Shown here: in pieces, positions 36,344-47,169 of the stretch
Layout of the letters: each line of letters begins with the position of its first letter
Position numbering within the stretch: position 1 is the stretch's first letter
NCBI RefSeq assembly: GCF_902459505.1
Contig: NC_047084.1
Span: forward strand, 462,402,140-462,466,139
Direction of reading: 5' to 3'
Source: Geotrypetes seraphini
Taxonomy: Eukaryota; Chordata; Amphibia; Gymnophiona; Dermophiidae
DNA: 64,000 bases
Position numbers and translations under genes: made by a program
Notes under the pieces: model-generated
The model's database searches: none
What the model saw: the letters and a program-made list of their open reading frames with translations, nothing else
What the model was told of the DNA's origin: nothing

Positions 36344-36799
36344 ACAACTAAGTCTAAGTTGGCCCATATCCCGCCTTAACCACTCCTCCAAAAATGCCCC
36401 TCCCAGCTCTGGGTGCACAGTGGGATTCAGAGGCCTAAAAAGTCAGTGGATACTTCTAGAAAGCCTTTTAATTATCAGCACTTGGGCGACCTGTCTTTTT
36501 GATCATCCAAGTGCCGACTTGGGCAGGTTTTTAGTTGTATTTCTGATTCAATTATGAGCCCTATATTACCAAAGCTTTAATGCTTAACTAAATCGGCTTT
36601 TCTCAAGTGAGCAAACACTCACCATTTAGCTGCACACCATCATTGGGATACACTCGTGTGCTCGTGGTTAATAAACGTGCTTAAATGAAAACAAGTGATT
36701 AAATCAATCATTTACTAACAGGTGGTATAGCACTCTCTAGAATTTTTTCTTTGTTTTGTCAATTAAATATGACAAGCATTTGATATTATAGGTGCCAGA

Positions 36800-36985
36800 T
36801 TTTAACTAGACCACGTCGAAGCACTGCAAACATCTATGGCTATGCATCTGCAGCTCAAGCAATTGAAAGCTCGCTACAGCATGTTTTACCCAGTGAAGCT
36901 CCGGGTTACGCTTACCAAGTCTACAAAGACATTTGAGGGCCTGGAGGAACTCCAAAAATTTTGGGATAACCAACTGTCACCTCAG
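36800..36985 (+). mobile_element. L1 ORF1-like fragment
   Basis: The plus-strand frame EALQTSMAMHLQLKQLKARY followed by SMFYPVKLRVTLTKSTKTFE and GLEELQKFWDNQ resembles the C-terminal domain of L1 ORF1 proteins (F(P)VKLRV core). It is short and truncated on both sides. Confidence 0.6.
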
Positions 36986-37279
36986 ATGAATTCGGGATGA
37001 GTTGGGATCTGGTTCTGGATTCTCAATGGTGGACCAAGGGTGATTCTTTAGAACAAAGTGTTATTGCTAATGTGATTGCATCATCGATGGTCACCAAATA
37101 CAGTTTGGAAGATGAAAATCTGGACTGTGCCCTTGTTTGACACTTCTGAGACAGTGGGTTTATTAGACTGTAGGAGTCCTGTTTCAGGTTGTGAGTTTAC
37201 GGAGGGAGGAAGGGAGGGGGAAGAGGAGTGAGCATGGGATGTTATTTGGGTTATGTGGGTGACCAAGTGGTGGGATAAG

Positions 37280-38445
37280 GTGGTTAGGTCTTCTGCTCAA
37301 TACTCTCTCTCCCCTTCAATCCATGCAAAGTTCTTCCACACGACTTACATTCCGCGTGAGCTGCTATACTCACATTACCTCTCTCCTCAAGTCTCTTCAT
37401 TGGCTCCCTATCCATTTCTGAATACAGTTCAAACTCCTCTTACTGACCTAGAAGTGCATTCACTCTGCAGCTCCTCAGATTCTCTCCACAATTATCTCTT
37501 CCATGCTCCCCCACCCTGTGAATTCATCGAGCAAGTCTCTCCTATCCTTCTCCTCTACTGCCAATTCCAGATTCTGTCCCTTTTACAGAAACATGATGGC
37601 AGAAAAAGGCCAAATGGCCCATCCAATCTGCAGTAACCATTATCTCTTCCGCTCTCTAAGAGAACCCACATGCCTATTCCAGGCTTTATTGAATTCAGAC
37701 ACAGTCTCTGTCTCCACCACTGTTCTACTCATCTACCACCCTTTCTGTAAAAAAGTATTCCCTTAGATTATTCCTGGGCCTATTACCTCTTAACTTCATC
37801 CTCTGCCCTCTCTTTCCAGAGCTTCCTTTCAAATGAAAGAGACTCGACTCATGCGCATTTACATCACGTAGGTTCTTGAACATCTCTATCATATCGCCCC
37901 TCTCCCGCCTTTCCTCCAAAGTATACAGATTGAGATCTTTAAGTCTGTCCCCATACACCTTATGAAGAAAACCACGCACCATTTTAGTAGCCTTCCTCTG
38001 GACTGACTCCATTCTTTTTATATCTTTTTGAAGGTGCAGCCTCCAGCATTATACACAATATTCTAAATGAGGTCTCACAAAGTCTTATACAGGGGCATCA
38101 ATACCTCCTTTTTCCTACTGGCCATACCTCTCCCTATGCAACATAGCATCCTTCTAGCTTTCGCCGTCACCTTTTCAACCTGGTTGGCCACCTTAAGATC
38201 ATCAGATACAATCACACCCAAGTCCCGCTCTTCTGTTGTCCTTTCAAATCCTAACTCCCACTCACCATAAAATTACCTTTATCCATCCTATTATTCTCTC
38301 TACAAGTGACTCCCAAACCCCTATATGTTCTGTCCAAATTAGATTGTAAGCTCTTCTGAGCAGGGACCGTCTATTATATGTTAAATGTACAGTGCTGCAT
38401 ACGCCTTTCAGTGCTATAGAAATGATTAATAGTAGCAGTAGTAGT
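37280..38445 (+). mobile_element. L2-like LINE 3' end, split by an antisense CR1 piece
   Basis: 37290-37585 carries L2-type C-terminal words, and the 3' end resumes at about 38262 with attagattgtaagctcttct, gagcagggaccgtctattat and gtgctatagaaatgattaat, the usual L2-type tail. The middle (37588-38262) is a CR1-like piece on the minus strand with SVQRKATKMVRGFLHKV and ERRERGDMIEMFKNLRDV. Confidence 0.75.
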
Positions 38446-38666
38446 TTTCTGTGTTGTCATATAGTAGAAGAGTGTGGCAGCATGCTGAATAATGACTGTG
38501 GCGCTGAGCCATACTGTCCAGTGCTCACTGTGGCTGGCCAATCTGTTGTGTTGCTGTTCGGTGTTTGTTGAAGGAGTTTGGTGCCGAGGTAAGGCATCTA
38601 ATGAGTTTATATAATCATTTGTTTTATGCTTTGTGTCTCATTGTATTTTTTTGTCCTGATTAACCC

Positions 38667-38839
38667 CCCCCCCCCTTTTACTAAGCCACAATAGAGGTTT
38701 ATACCGCGGCCAAAGTGCTAAATGCTCAGATGCTGCTCTGATGTTCAGAGAATTCCTATGAGTGTCAGAGCAGTGTCAGAGCATTCAGCACTCCAGGCTG
38801 TGATAAAAACCTCTAGCCTGGCTTAGTAAAAGAGGGCCT
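38667..38839. mobile_element. Harbinger-like MITE (cccttttactaagcc ends)
   Basis: The ends ccttttactaagccacaata and ctagcctggcttagtaaaag are inverted repeats, with TAA on both flanks (TWA-type 3-bp duplication). It includes a C run at the left end. Confidence 0.65.
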
Positions 38840-39129
38840 AAGGTCCTTGCGATATGAATATCTTAAAGGATTAAATAGTCCAAATTAAAATGCAGAAAGT
38901 GTTTATGTTTCTTAAGAAAAAGTGACCAGGCTTTAAATGCATGCAAGTCTGATGTTCTGCACAATAACATGTGAAAAATGGTTATGGGTGTATAGACTTG
39001 CTATAGCTACTGTATATTTGTAAGCCTCCAATACCGTGCCAATATAGCAACTCACAGTTTTGCTCTTCTGTGAGAAATCAGAACTCTAAATCCCAACATG
39101 CACCAAGTCTTGAACTGAAAACTCTTTAG

Positions 39130-39758
39130 CACGGTGGTAGCGAACCTATAGCCCTCTCTGTGGGCACGCGTGCCGTCACCCCCAGCACAGAGTTCACCAG
39201 AGTTCGTTACTAGAAAGCCAGAGGGACGCAAGGCTGGGCTGCTCCCCTCCCCCTCTCCACATGCGCCTGAGGACATTTCTCACATCACCCGCCCCTCTGC
39301 CCAGCAGTCCAATGGGAGCGCTTCCTCCCTCCTCTGGCTGGGGTAAGTTGGGCGGCTCACATGTGGCGCAGACGGCAGCCTGTTGAGTCTGTGGTGAAGG
39401 TGATTCCCGTGGTGGGGTTGGAGAGGAGCTAGGTTGGAGAGGAGCATAGCTCACAGCGTGGCATAGCAGAGGAGAGCAGATTGTCGATTCAGGGAATATC
39501 CATTTCTATTTATGGTATAGAGATAGATTTGTATTGGATGCTTCATTTTTTAAAAATAAATTTGTGTTTGTATCATTGAAAGCTCTGTTACTGTGTTTTT
39601 CTTTTAAGGCCAAAAGATGTTAATGTACAAGTTGTTTTTCCTAAACTAAAATCACAGTATTCAGGTTAAATTGCTGTGTTGGCACTTTGCGATAAATAAG
39701 TGGGTTTTGGCTTGCAGTTTGGGCACTCGGTCTCTAAAAGGTTTGCCATCACTGCTCT
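39130..39758. mobile_element. hAT-like element (gtggtagcgaacct ends)
   Basis: Left cacggtggtagcgaacctat and right aggtttgccatcactg form imperfect terminal inverted repeats around a GC-rich left half and AT-rich right half. No transposase frame. Flanking duplication is weak. Confidence 0.55.
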
Positions 39759-40164
39759 AGCAGAACTGCCCAGGCTTCTCACTGATGACTGTCACTTGGT
39801 GCCAGGCTGCTTCCTCTACAGGGAGTTATATGATCAGGAAAAGGAATGTGCACTTCCTTTCAGCACTGCACTACACTTTGAGGATTCAAGGTTAATGCTG
39901 GCAGTTCTGAGGGGGGTTGTCCATACCCAGCGGTACTCTATAAATCTCTGCCATCACTTCAGGGACTGGAGGACTAAGTCTACTTTGAGGTGAGGGCTGG
40001 AGGGGTCAAGAGACATGCAGGCTCCCTTTGGTCCTTGTGATGTTTTTGTGTGTCTCTGACTCTTCTCTCCCTCTTTCCAAACGGTCTTACGCTTAAGAGG
40101 AAATAACACCCATCTTTGCCTGTGTAACACTTGCACACAAATATATAGATGCCCCCACACTTAC
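39759..40164. other. intronic DNA just downstream of the KKRK exon
   Basis: Nothing recognised apart from the exon donor at its right edge. No repeat family is evident, so it could be unique intronic sequence. Confidence 0.4.
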
Positions 40165-40227
40165 TTTCTCATCCTGTGACCCTGTCTGAGGCGTTGCTCC
40201 CACTGTAGGTTCCTGTTTCCGCTTTTT
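40165..40227 (-). CDS. NET1/ARHGEF3-family RhoGEF, KKRK (nuclear-signal) exon of a long isoform
   Basis: Seen: minus-strand acceptor ttccttcccag above 40227, 63 bases (21 codons) reading KKRKQEPTVGATPQTGSQDE then K, and a strong donor AAA|gtaagt at 40165/40164. Its end phase (0) fits exon 2 directly, giving DEK|EPINKR. Known: the long human NET1 isoform has KRKRREKDDDVV...DLK immediately before EPSNKR, with basic residues acting in nuclear localisation. Length, position of the basic run, phase and junction all agree. It lies 23 kb upstream of the short-isoform exon, so the gene would have two promoters. The exon is short, so its identity rests on splice sites plus this alignment by eye. Confidence 0.72.
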
Positions 40228-41080
40228 CTGGGAAGGAAGAAGTCAAAGTTTAGAACACAATCCCCTCTCTTTCTGCAGATACAAGCCCTTGTGTAATAAT
40301 GATCCCTTAGGGTGTCTCTGCTCTGTGACTCCTAGCTTGGATCTGTTTCAGTTTAGATATGACTTATCATTTCCTTGCACAATTACTGCAGAATTGCAAT
40401 GGGTGAGGAAGCACAAGATGTGTTCTATGCTGCTGGGGTTCCCCCCCCCCCCCCCCAAGAAATAAAAAGAAGATCCTCATGTAACAAAAGATATCTTTAA
40501 ATGATGCTTGTGTCTTTCTCTGATCTACCTCTCTACTTGCACTTTAGGGGCAGAATTTATTTAATAAGGCAAGTTATAGAATTGCCCCCAAAGTTCTCAA
40601 TGCCTCAAATCAACTAATATCAGATATTACCAAGGACTCACCCCAGATGAATCAGATAGAGATTCAGCTGTATAGGATCTTCCCCGCTGCACCGGAGCCC
40701 TAAAATACAAAACCACTTTAGACCGATTACATCCAAAACCTTACCTATAATAAACAGCATCTGGCCTTTTTTTTTGTAGAGGCATTTATCACCCAGCTCT
40801 TACTCCACTTAACTACTGAAAAGATGTGAGCTTAATTCAGATCATAGTACCAGAAGGTGCCACTTCCAATGCCTAGGAATTTATTAACAAATGTTGCAAT
40901 GCTATATTGGAGAAACTGAAACAGGAATGCGAATCTCCTGTACTGAGCAAAATAGAAAGATATCAGAGATTCACATCTACCAAAGTAGATAGAAACAAAT
41001 CATCAACTTTCCACAAAAGAATGAGCAGGAAACCGTATAATCCTGGGTGAAAGAGGAAAATGAGCAGGTTCAGCAGCAAC
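40228..41080. other. DNA upstream of the KKRK exon
   Basis: A poly(C) run lies at 40441-40457. No further splice-bounded frame was recognised. It would be intron of the long isoform if the gene model is right. Confidence 0.35.
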
Positions 41081-41082
41081 GT

Positions 41083-41290
41083 GGGAGTGTGAGGTGCTGT
41101 GGTTAGAGCTACAGCCTTGGCACCCTGAGGTTGTGGGTTCGTGACTCTGGGCAAGCCACTTAATCCCCCAGTGCCCCAGGTACATTAGATAGAATGGGAG
41201 CCCGTCAGGACAGTTAGGGAATAATGCTTGAGTACCTGAATAATTTGTGATCCACATAGAATTGTAGGACATGTGGAATATAAAATACAG
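41083..41290 (+). repeat. MIR-like (CORE) tRNA-derived SINE
   Basis: A tRNA-like head with A-box-like and B-box-like (gaggttgtgggttcg) parts is followed by the MIR-type core word ctctgggcaagccacttaat. Closely related to the copy at 41731-41960. Not a tRNA gene. Confidence 0.8.
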
Positions 41291-41730
41291 TAAAACCTAG
41301 GATTGCAGTTAATGTGTTTTGCAAGACAAGCAAAACATTTGATTAAATTTTAACTTGATATACAAGCAATGTCTTGCAATACGAGTACATACAGTATACA
41401 TGTGTTGCAGGAGTGTGGTTCTAAATGAGCGAGGTCTTGCAATACAAGTACATACAGTATTTTGTATTAAAGTTTTGGGGTTGTGGAACGAATCGTCTGA
41501 GTTTCCATTATTTCCTACTAGTCTATAGATAGAAACAAAAAAAGAGAGACTTTGAAAAGAAGCTTGCCACAGAGACAAAAATTATGCATTTGAAGCAAGA
41601 TACCGGTATGAGAACCAGTTGGGCCTCTAGAAAATTGAGAGGTAAAAGAAGCACTCACAGAGGATAAGGCTATAGCAGAGATACTAAATTAATTCTTTGC
41701 TTTGGCCTTCACTGAAGAAGAGTGAGAGTG

Positions 41731-41960
41731 GGAGAGTGTGGTGCAGTGGTGAAAGCTACAGCCTCAGCACCCTGAGGTTGGGGGTTCAAACCCACATTGC
41801 TTCTTGTGACTCTGGGCAAGTCACTTAATCCCCCCATTGCCCCAGGTACATTAGATAAGTTGTGAGCCCACCAGGACAGACAGGGAAAAATGCTTGAGTA
41901 CCTGAATAAATTCATATAAACCTCTCTGAGAACAAATAAAGCAAATTGAATAAATTAGAT
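41731..41960 (+). repeat. MIR-like (CORE) tRNA-derived SINE inside the old CR1
   Basis: The head gtggtgcagtggtgaaagct, a B-box-like gggttcaaacccac and the core tgactctgggcaagtcactt are all present, followed by an A/T-rich tail. It interrupts the CR1-like LINE. Confidence 0.85.
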
Positions 41961-42685
41961 ATGAGGAAGATACCCATACCAAAAATAGTGTTTAACAGTA
42001 AGGAGTAGGAGCAACTGAAACAAATATCTGTAATAGACAAACTAAAGAATAACAAATCATTAGGACTGGATGGTATACACTCCAGAGTACCAATAGAATC
42101 AAAAAATTAAATTGTTATCTATTATTAGTAATTTAACTTATCTTTAAAATCAAGCAAGGTACTGAAGAATGGCCAACATAACACCAATTTTTAAAAAGGG
42201 TTCCAGAGGTGGCCTGGGAAATTTTAGTCTAGTGAGCTTGGGCAAAATGGTAGAGACTATTATAAAGATAAAACTGCTGAGCATATACATAAACACGGAT
42301 TAAAGGGACAAAGCCAACGTGGCTTTTAACTCCTAACTCCCACTCACTTGTAAAGCACCCATGCCCGTTTCATCATTCCCTCTCTGAGAAACTCCCTGGC
42401 CCCCGACTTGTCCATGTTTTAATTAGATTGTAAGCTCTACCGAGCAGGGACTGTCTCTTGAATATTTAATGTATCTTGCTGCTTATGTCTAGAAGTGCTA
42501 CAGAAACGATAAGTAGTAGTTTTAATAAGAGAAATCTTGTCTCAGCAATCTGCTATATATTTTTTCCCAAGAGATGAATAAACATGTGGATAAAGTGAAC
42601 CAGATCACATTGTGTATCTGGATTTTCACAAAGCATTTCACAAAGCACCTCCTACATGACTCTTTGAGGAAGATAGAAAGTCAAG

Positions 42686-43492
42686 GAACATAAGAATAGC
42701 CTCACTGGGTCAGACCAATGGTCCATCAAGCCCAGTAGCCTATTCCCACAGTGGCCAATCCAGTTCACCAGTACCTGGCCAAAACCCAAGGTGTAGCAAT
42801 ATTCCATGCTACCGATAAAGGGCAAGCAGTGGCTTCCCCTGTGTCTTTCTCAATAACAGACTATGGACTTTTCCTCCAGGAACTTGTCCAAACCTTTCTT
42901 AAAACCAGCTATGATAGCCGCTCTTACCACATCCTCTGGCAACGCGTTCCAGAACTTAACTATTTTCTGGGTGAAAAAAAATTTCCTCCAATTGGTTTTA
43001 AAAGTATTTCCCTGTAACTTTATCAAGTGTCCCCTAGTCTTTGTCATTTTTGACAGAGTGAAAAATCGATCCACTTGTACCCGTTCTACTCCACTCAGGA
43101 TTTTGTAGACTTCAATCATATCTCCCCTCAGCCGTCTCTTTTCCAAGCTGAAGAGCCCTAACTGTTTTAGTCTTTCCTCATACGAGAGGAGTTCCATCCC
43201 TATACCATCTTGGTTGCTCTTCTTTGAACCTTTTCTAGCACCGCTATATCTTTCTTGAGATAAGGAGACCAGAATTGAACGCAATACTCCAGGAGAGGTC
43301 GCACCATGCAGCGATACAGAGGCATTATAACATTCTTAGTCTTGTTACCCATCCCTTTTTTAATAATTCCTAGCATCCTATTTGCTTTTTCGGCCACCGC
43401 CACACATTGGGCAGAAGATTTCATTGAATTGTCTATGATGAAACCTAGATCCTTTTCTTTGGCGCTAACCCCCAAGGTGGTCCCTAGCATCC
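42686..43492 (-). mobile_element. CR1-type LINE 3' end, antisense, nested in the old CR1
   Basis: Minus-strand frames at 43490-43200 and 43200-42850 read KEKDLGFIIDNSMKSSAQCV, GMGNKTKNVIMPLYRCMVRP, LFSLEKRRLRGDMIEVYKIL and KFWNALPEDVVR, then the 3' untranslated end (complement of aagaatagcctcactgggtc). One shift separates the two frames. It splits a D-F-.K-A-F region from the VPQGS region of the older element. Confidence 0.9.
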
Positions 43493-43668
43493 GGTAATGT
43501 GGGAGGTAATGTACTATTGAGGATTTAGAATTGGTTAAAAGGCAGAAAACTGAAAGTACGGTGGGTCAGTATTCTCAGTGGAGAAGGGTTGGAAATGGGG
43601 TTCCCCAGGGGTCTGTGCTGGGACCACTGCTTTTTAGAAAAGGGAATAATAAGTGAGATGATTAAGGA

Positions 43669-44071
43669 CAGTAGTGTAGTAAGGGGGGGGGGCAGACAGA
43701 CTCTCCTGGGTGCCGTCTTGGTGAGATCACCAGACACCTCTCCTCCTCTCTACCCTACGCTCCTTCCCACTCCTCCCCCGCCATGCACACACCTTCAATT
43801 CCCCGCCACTGTACCTCCAGCTCTTTGCCAGCATAGCAGCAGCTCTCCCTTCTGATGTTACTTCCTGGTCCCACGACTAGGAAATGACATCAGAGGGAGA
43901 GCCGACACCAGCACGGGCAGGCTGTTAGAGATGCTGCTCACACCGGGGAAACTGAACAGGTATGAAGGAAAGGAATGGGAGCATGCGCGGGGGGGGGAAG
44001 GGAAAAGAGCGGGGGGCGTAGAAGAGGGTGAGGCGGGGCAAGGGGCGCCTCCCACCCTCGCTATGCCACTG
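43669..44071. mobile_element. hAT MITE with CAGTGGCGTAGCAAGG-type ends, exact target duplication
   Basis: The ends cagtagtgtagtaagggg and ctcgctatgccactg carry an exact 8-bp duplication, attaagga, at 43661-43668 and 44072-44079. The interior has an inverted pair around a tgacatcagaggg motif. Relatives lie at 50864-51176, 53826-54249 and 59707-60062. Confidence 0.92.
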
Positions 44072-44074
44072 ATT

Positions 44075-44460
44075 AAGGAGTCCTTTTACCAAGGTATACG
44101 AATGGATTTAGTATGTGCTAATAATTGGCTCATGCAAAATACCATGCAGCCTATTGTATACCTATGGGCTGCATGAACTTTACACTAGAGAATGACACAG
44201 AGACAAATTTTTTTCCCATCCTCACGAGTCCTTTTCCTGTCCCTGCCCCTTTCATTCAAGCTTCGTCCTCGTCTGCGCAAGCCTCAACCATTTTGAAATT
44301 ATAAGTGTTCGAGGCTTGTGCGGTTAAAGCAGAGCTTACAGAAATGGGTCAGGGACAGCGACAAAACTCACGGGGACGGGGATATTGAGTTTCTGCGGGG
44401 ATGGGACAAATTTGCCCCCATGTCATTCTCTACTTTACACACACTAATTGGTAAGCGCAC
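44075..44460. mobile_element. Harbinger-like MITE (ggagtccttttac end), split by a hAT MITE
   Basis: The left end taaggagtccttttaccaag matches the family at 33012. It runs to catgaactttacac and resumes after the hAT MITE at 44186-44432 as tttacacacactaattggta. The right end is lost. Confidence 0.55.
44186..44432. mobile_element. hAT MITE with TAGAGAATGACACNG ends, exact target duplication
   Basis: It is 247 bases, with ends tagagaatgacacagagaca and catgtcattctcta. The 8-bp duplication ctttacac is identical at 44178-44185 and 44433-44440. This copy fixes the ends and target size of the family, and so helps interpret 14765-15029, 23593-24979 and the fragment ending at 50783. Confidence 0.95.
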
Positions 44461-44462
44461 AC

Positions 44463-44573
44463 CAGGGATCTCAAAGTCCCTCCTCGAGGGCCGCAATCCA
44501 GTCGGGTTTTCAGGATTTCCCCAATGAATATGCACTGAATATCGGCCTTCAAGGAGGGACTTTGAGACCCCTG
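44463..44573. mobile_element. hAT MITE with CAGGGGTCTCAAAGTCCCTC ends
   Basis: It is 111 bases. The ends cagggatctcaaagtccctc and gagggactttgagacccctg are inverted repeats. Flanks gcgcacac and gagcacac match at 7 of 8. Confidence 0.88.
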
Positions 44574-45629
44574 GAGCACACCAAATCTGTTGGTGTATCT
44601 TAGTAGAAGGTGTTGCTGTTGACACAAAGTTATTCAAAGTTGCTAAATCACAAGATCCACTGGGGAAATTGCAAGAGGACCTTATGAGACTGGGAGATTG
44701 TGCATTCAAATGGCAAATAAAATTTAACGTGAGCAAGTGCAACATTTATTTAGTGGGATTTATTAACTGCCTCTATGAAGAGATTCACCCCAAACAGTGA
44801 CGCATGTAGGGGAGAAGAACCCAGACTTTATCTACATGGCGTAAGATTCCGCATTAGGAGTCACCATCCAGGAAGAGGATCTAGGTGTCATCGTCGATGA
44901 TATACTGAAAAGTGCTTAGTGTGCAGCAACAGTCAAGAGAGCAAACGGAGCATTAGTAATTGTTAGGAGAGGAATAGAGAATAAAACAGAGAATATTTGT
45001 ATAACAGGCTTTGCACTTCTCCGTTGTGCTACTGCACCTCGAATATCATGTGCCATTGTGGTCATGACGTCTCAAAAGAGATAGCGGAATAAGAAAAGGT
45101 AAAGAGAAGGGCAACTAAAACGATAAAGGGGAAGGAATGAGTCTCCTATGAGGAGAGGCTAAAGAGGCTCGGGTTCTTCAGCATGGAAAAGAGACAGCTG
45201 AGGGGAGATGCAGTATAATAGAGATCTGTAAAATCCTGGTTGAATTACTTTTATTTTTTTCCAAAAATACATGGACTAGAGGAAATGCAATGAAGATACT
45301 AAGTAGTAAATCTAATACAAATCAGAGAAAATATTTTAACACTCAACCGCCTTGAAACCTGATTTGGCAGGATATCAAATTTTTAATAAACTTATAAACT
45401 TGTACCGTATATACTCGAATATAAACTGAGATTTTTGGGTCAAATGGGGGTCTCGGTTTATATTTGAGTTGGTGTCCACCTGCTCCCCCCCCTCCTGGCC
45501 AGTTGCAGGCCTCCCCCAGGTCTGCTGTAAGCTCTGGTGGTTCAGCAGTGAGCCGGGACAAGAGGGATCCCTCCCGTCTCCTGTTCTGGTTGACTCTAAA
45601 ATATCCCACCTCTTTCCTGCCTCCTAGAC

Positions 45630-45890
45630 CTCTAGAAAGCCTACCTTGAAAGCCCTGGTGGTCCAGCGATGAACTGGGGCAGGAGCGATCTTCCTATGCA
45701 CCTGCCCTGTGCAAACTGCTATCTAAAATGGCTGCCACGAATTCTCATGAGTTCCCACGGTCTCGTGAGGTTTGCCATTTTAGATAGTGTCTCGCATGGG
45801 GCAGGAGTGTAGGAAGATCGCTCCTGCCCCGGTTCTCCAGTGAACCACCAGGGCTTTCAAAGTAGACTTTCTAGAGGTCTGGGAGGTAGG
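45630..45890. repeat. GC-rich foldback next to an accgtatatactcgaat-type end
   Basis: Arms of about 90 bases (outer tctagaaagcctaccttgaa, complement near 45870) carry aggagcgatcttcctatgca / aggaagatcgctcctgcccc, with a smaller hairpin (gctatctaaaatgg / ccattttagatagt) in the centre. To its left, 45405-45480 is a known-looking MITE end (taccgtatatactcgaatat). The right end of that element is not clear. Confidence 0.7.
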
Positions 45891-45949
45891 AGGGATTTTT
45901 AAAGTCAATGACAGGATTGATCAAATTGGTGATGAGGTGATACTATATA

Positions 45950-46800
45950 TCTTACCGTTTAAATATTTTTGAACAACAACCATGTTCAATACAAAATCGA
46001 CAGACTTAGCATACAGTAAACTTTCCCAGAACCCCAGTCCAACTCCCCCCTCTCCTCCCTATCTCTGTAAAATTAATCCACTCTCTAACTGAGGGTACCA
46101 TACTCAGATGCCAAAAGAAAAGGCCAGAACCCTATGGTACCAGCTGAATCAGAAATAAAACAGAGGATACGATAAAATAGTCTACTACCTGGAGCAGAAT
46201 GCCCAGTCTTCAAGAATCCCACCAAACCCTCGAAAGGGTAAAATCCAGGAGCAAAATACAAGAAAATATCAAATTTAGTCCCACATTTAAAACAACCCCA
46301 AATAACCAAATCATCCCCCCCACCCAACCCCATCCCTCCTTTCTACCCTCCCCTTTCCCTACGTCACCAAAAATCACCCCTCCCCTTCTTCCCCCCCCCA
46401 GGAACTCCTTGTAGAGTGAAATTATCCTACCCCTCCTACATTGTAGAAAGACTATGTGGAGCGGAGCAATACTAAAACAAAAAAAATTTGATACGTATAC
46501 TGTATATACCCATCCCTATGTTGACAATTGACTCTAACCTCAAGATACAGAAAATTAAGGATCTCCCAACTGATTCAAAATGTGCCCTCTGACTCTCAGA
46601 TGCAGTGTTTGTATATATGGCCCCCAAATGGACAGAAATCGTTTTTTCCCTTTAAAAGTCAACTGTAATTCCTGAAGTTCCAGCAGCAAAAGTGCATGAA
46701 ATTTGTTCTTCCATTGCCAATAGGATGGGCAGCTAGGCTACATCTAACACTGAAGGATGCTTTTTTCCCCTACAATAAAGGCCTTCATTACCCAAATTTT
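45950..46800 (-). mobile_element. L1-like LINE 3' region, antisense
   Basis: On the minus strand, 46800-46560 resembles the end of an L1 ORF2 protein (LQLTFKGKKRFLSIWGPYIQ with shifts), followed by a G-rich 3' untranslated region and a T/A-rich tail near 45960. Truncated and frame-damaged. Confidence 0.5.
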
Positions 46801-47169
46801 TGGGCCCCTCCCATTAACCCCCAACACAGACCAATGACCTAATAATATACCCCCTGCATGCAATTGAATAGGTTAATGTAACACCCTTCCCAAATATCTC
46901 ATCAGCTTTGTATATGTATGGATGGATAAGGCTCGCAACACTAAATGTATGAAACGTCCCACATATGCTCAAACGTCATCAGACGTCATATGCGAGATGT
47001 TGTTGCGTCCCATCCGTGCATGCTTAGAGGCCTTCCAGACGCAGCCCTGAGCTCAGCGCTTTTCGAAAATTGGGATGAGCAGTTGTTTTTTAAAAATCCA
47101 TCTGGTCACTCGGACAGTCCTCCAAAAAGAGGACATGCCCAGGTTTCCCTGGACATCTGGTAACCCTAG

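Larger units (their letters stand above)
34180..36563. mobile_element. MITE-like element with aggggcataatg ends, split by two insertions
   Basis: The left end (aggggcataatgaaaaaata, 34180) pairs with the right end (caattatgagccct, up to 36563), and inner sequence such as acgtctaagtccgatttgg is partly complementary to the right part. It carries a hAT-like insertion (34720-35257) and a CR1 tail (35525-36343). Confidence 0.6.
41640..45360 (+). mobile_element. old CR1-like LINE in several pieces
   Basis: Pieces in plus order: 42050-42320 with NKSLGLDGIHSRV-type and FLKR(V)PEV sequence; 42530-42680 with LDFHKAFHKAPPT-type sequence; 43500-43660 with GNGVPQGSVLGPLLF; and 44600-45360 with the distal reverse transcriptase and tail. 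These are consecutive blocks of one CR1-type reverse transcriptase. It is interrupted by a SINE, an L2-like tail (42328-42526), an antisense CR1 tail and three MITEs, and carries many stops and shifts. This is the oldest LINE layer here. Confidence 0.7.

Noticed and set aside
41731-41960. tRNA gene, suggested by A- and B-box-like words
   Set aside because: It is followed by a MIR-type core and there is no cloverleaf with an anticodon arm. It is a SINE.
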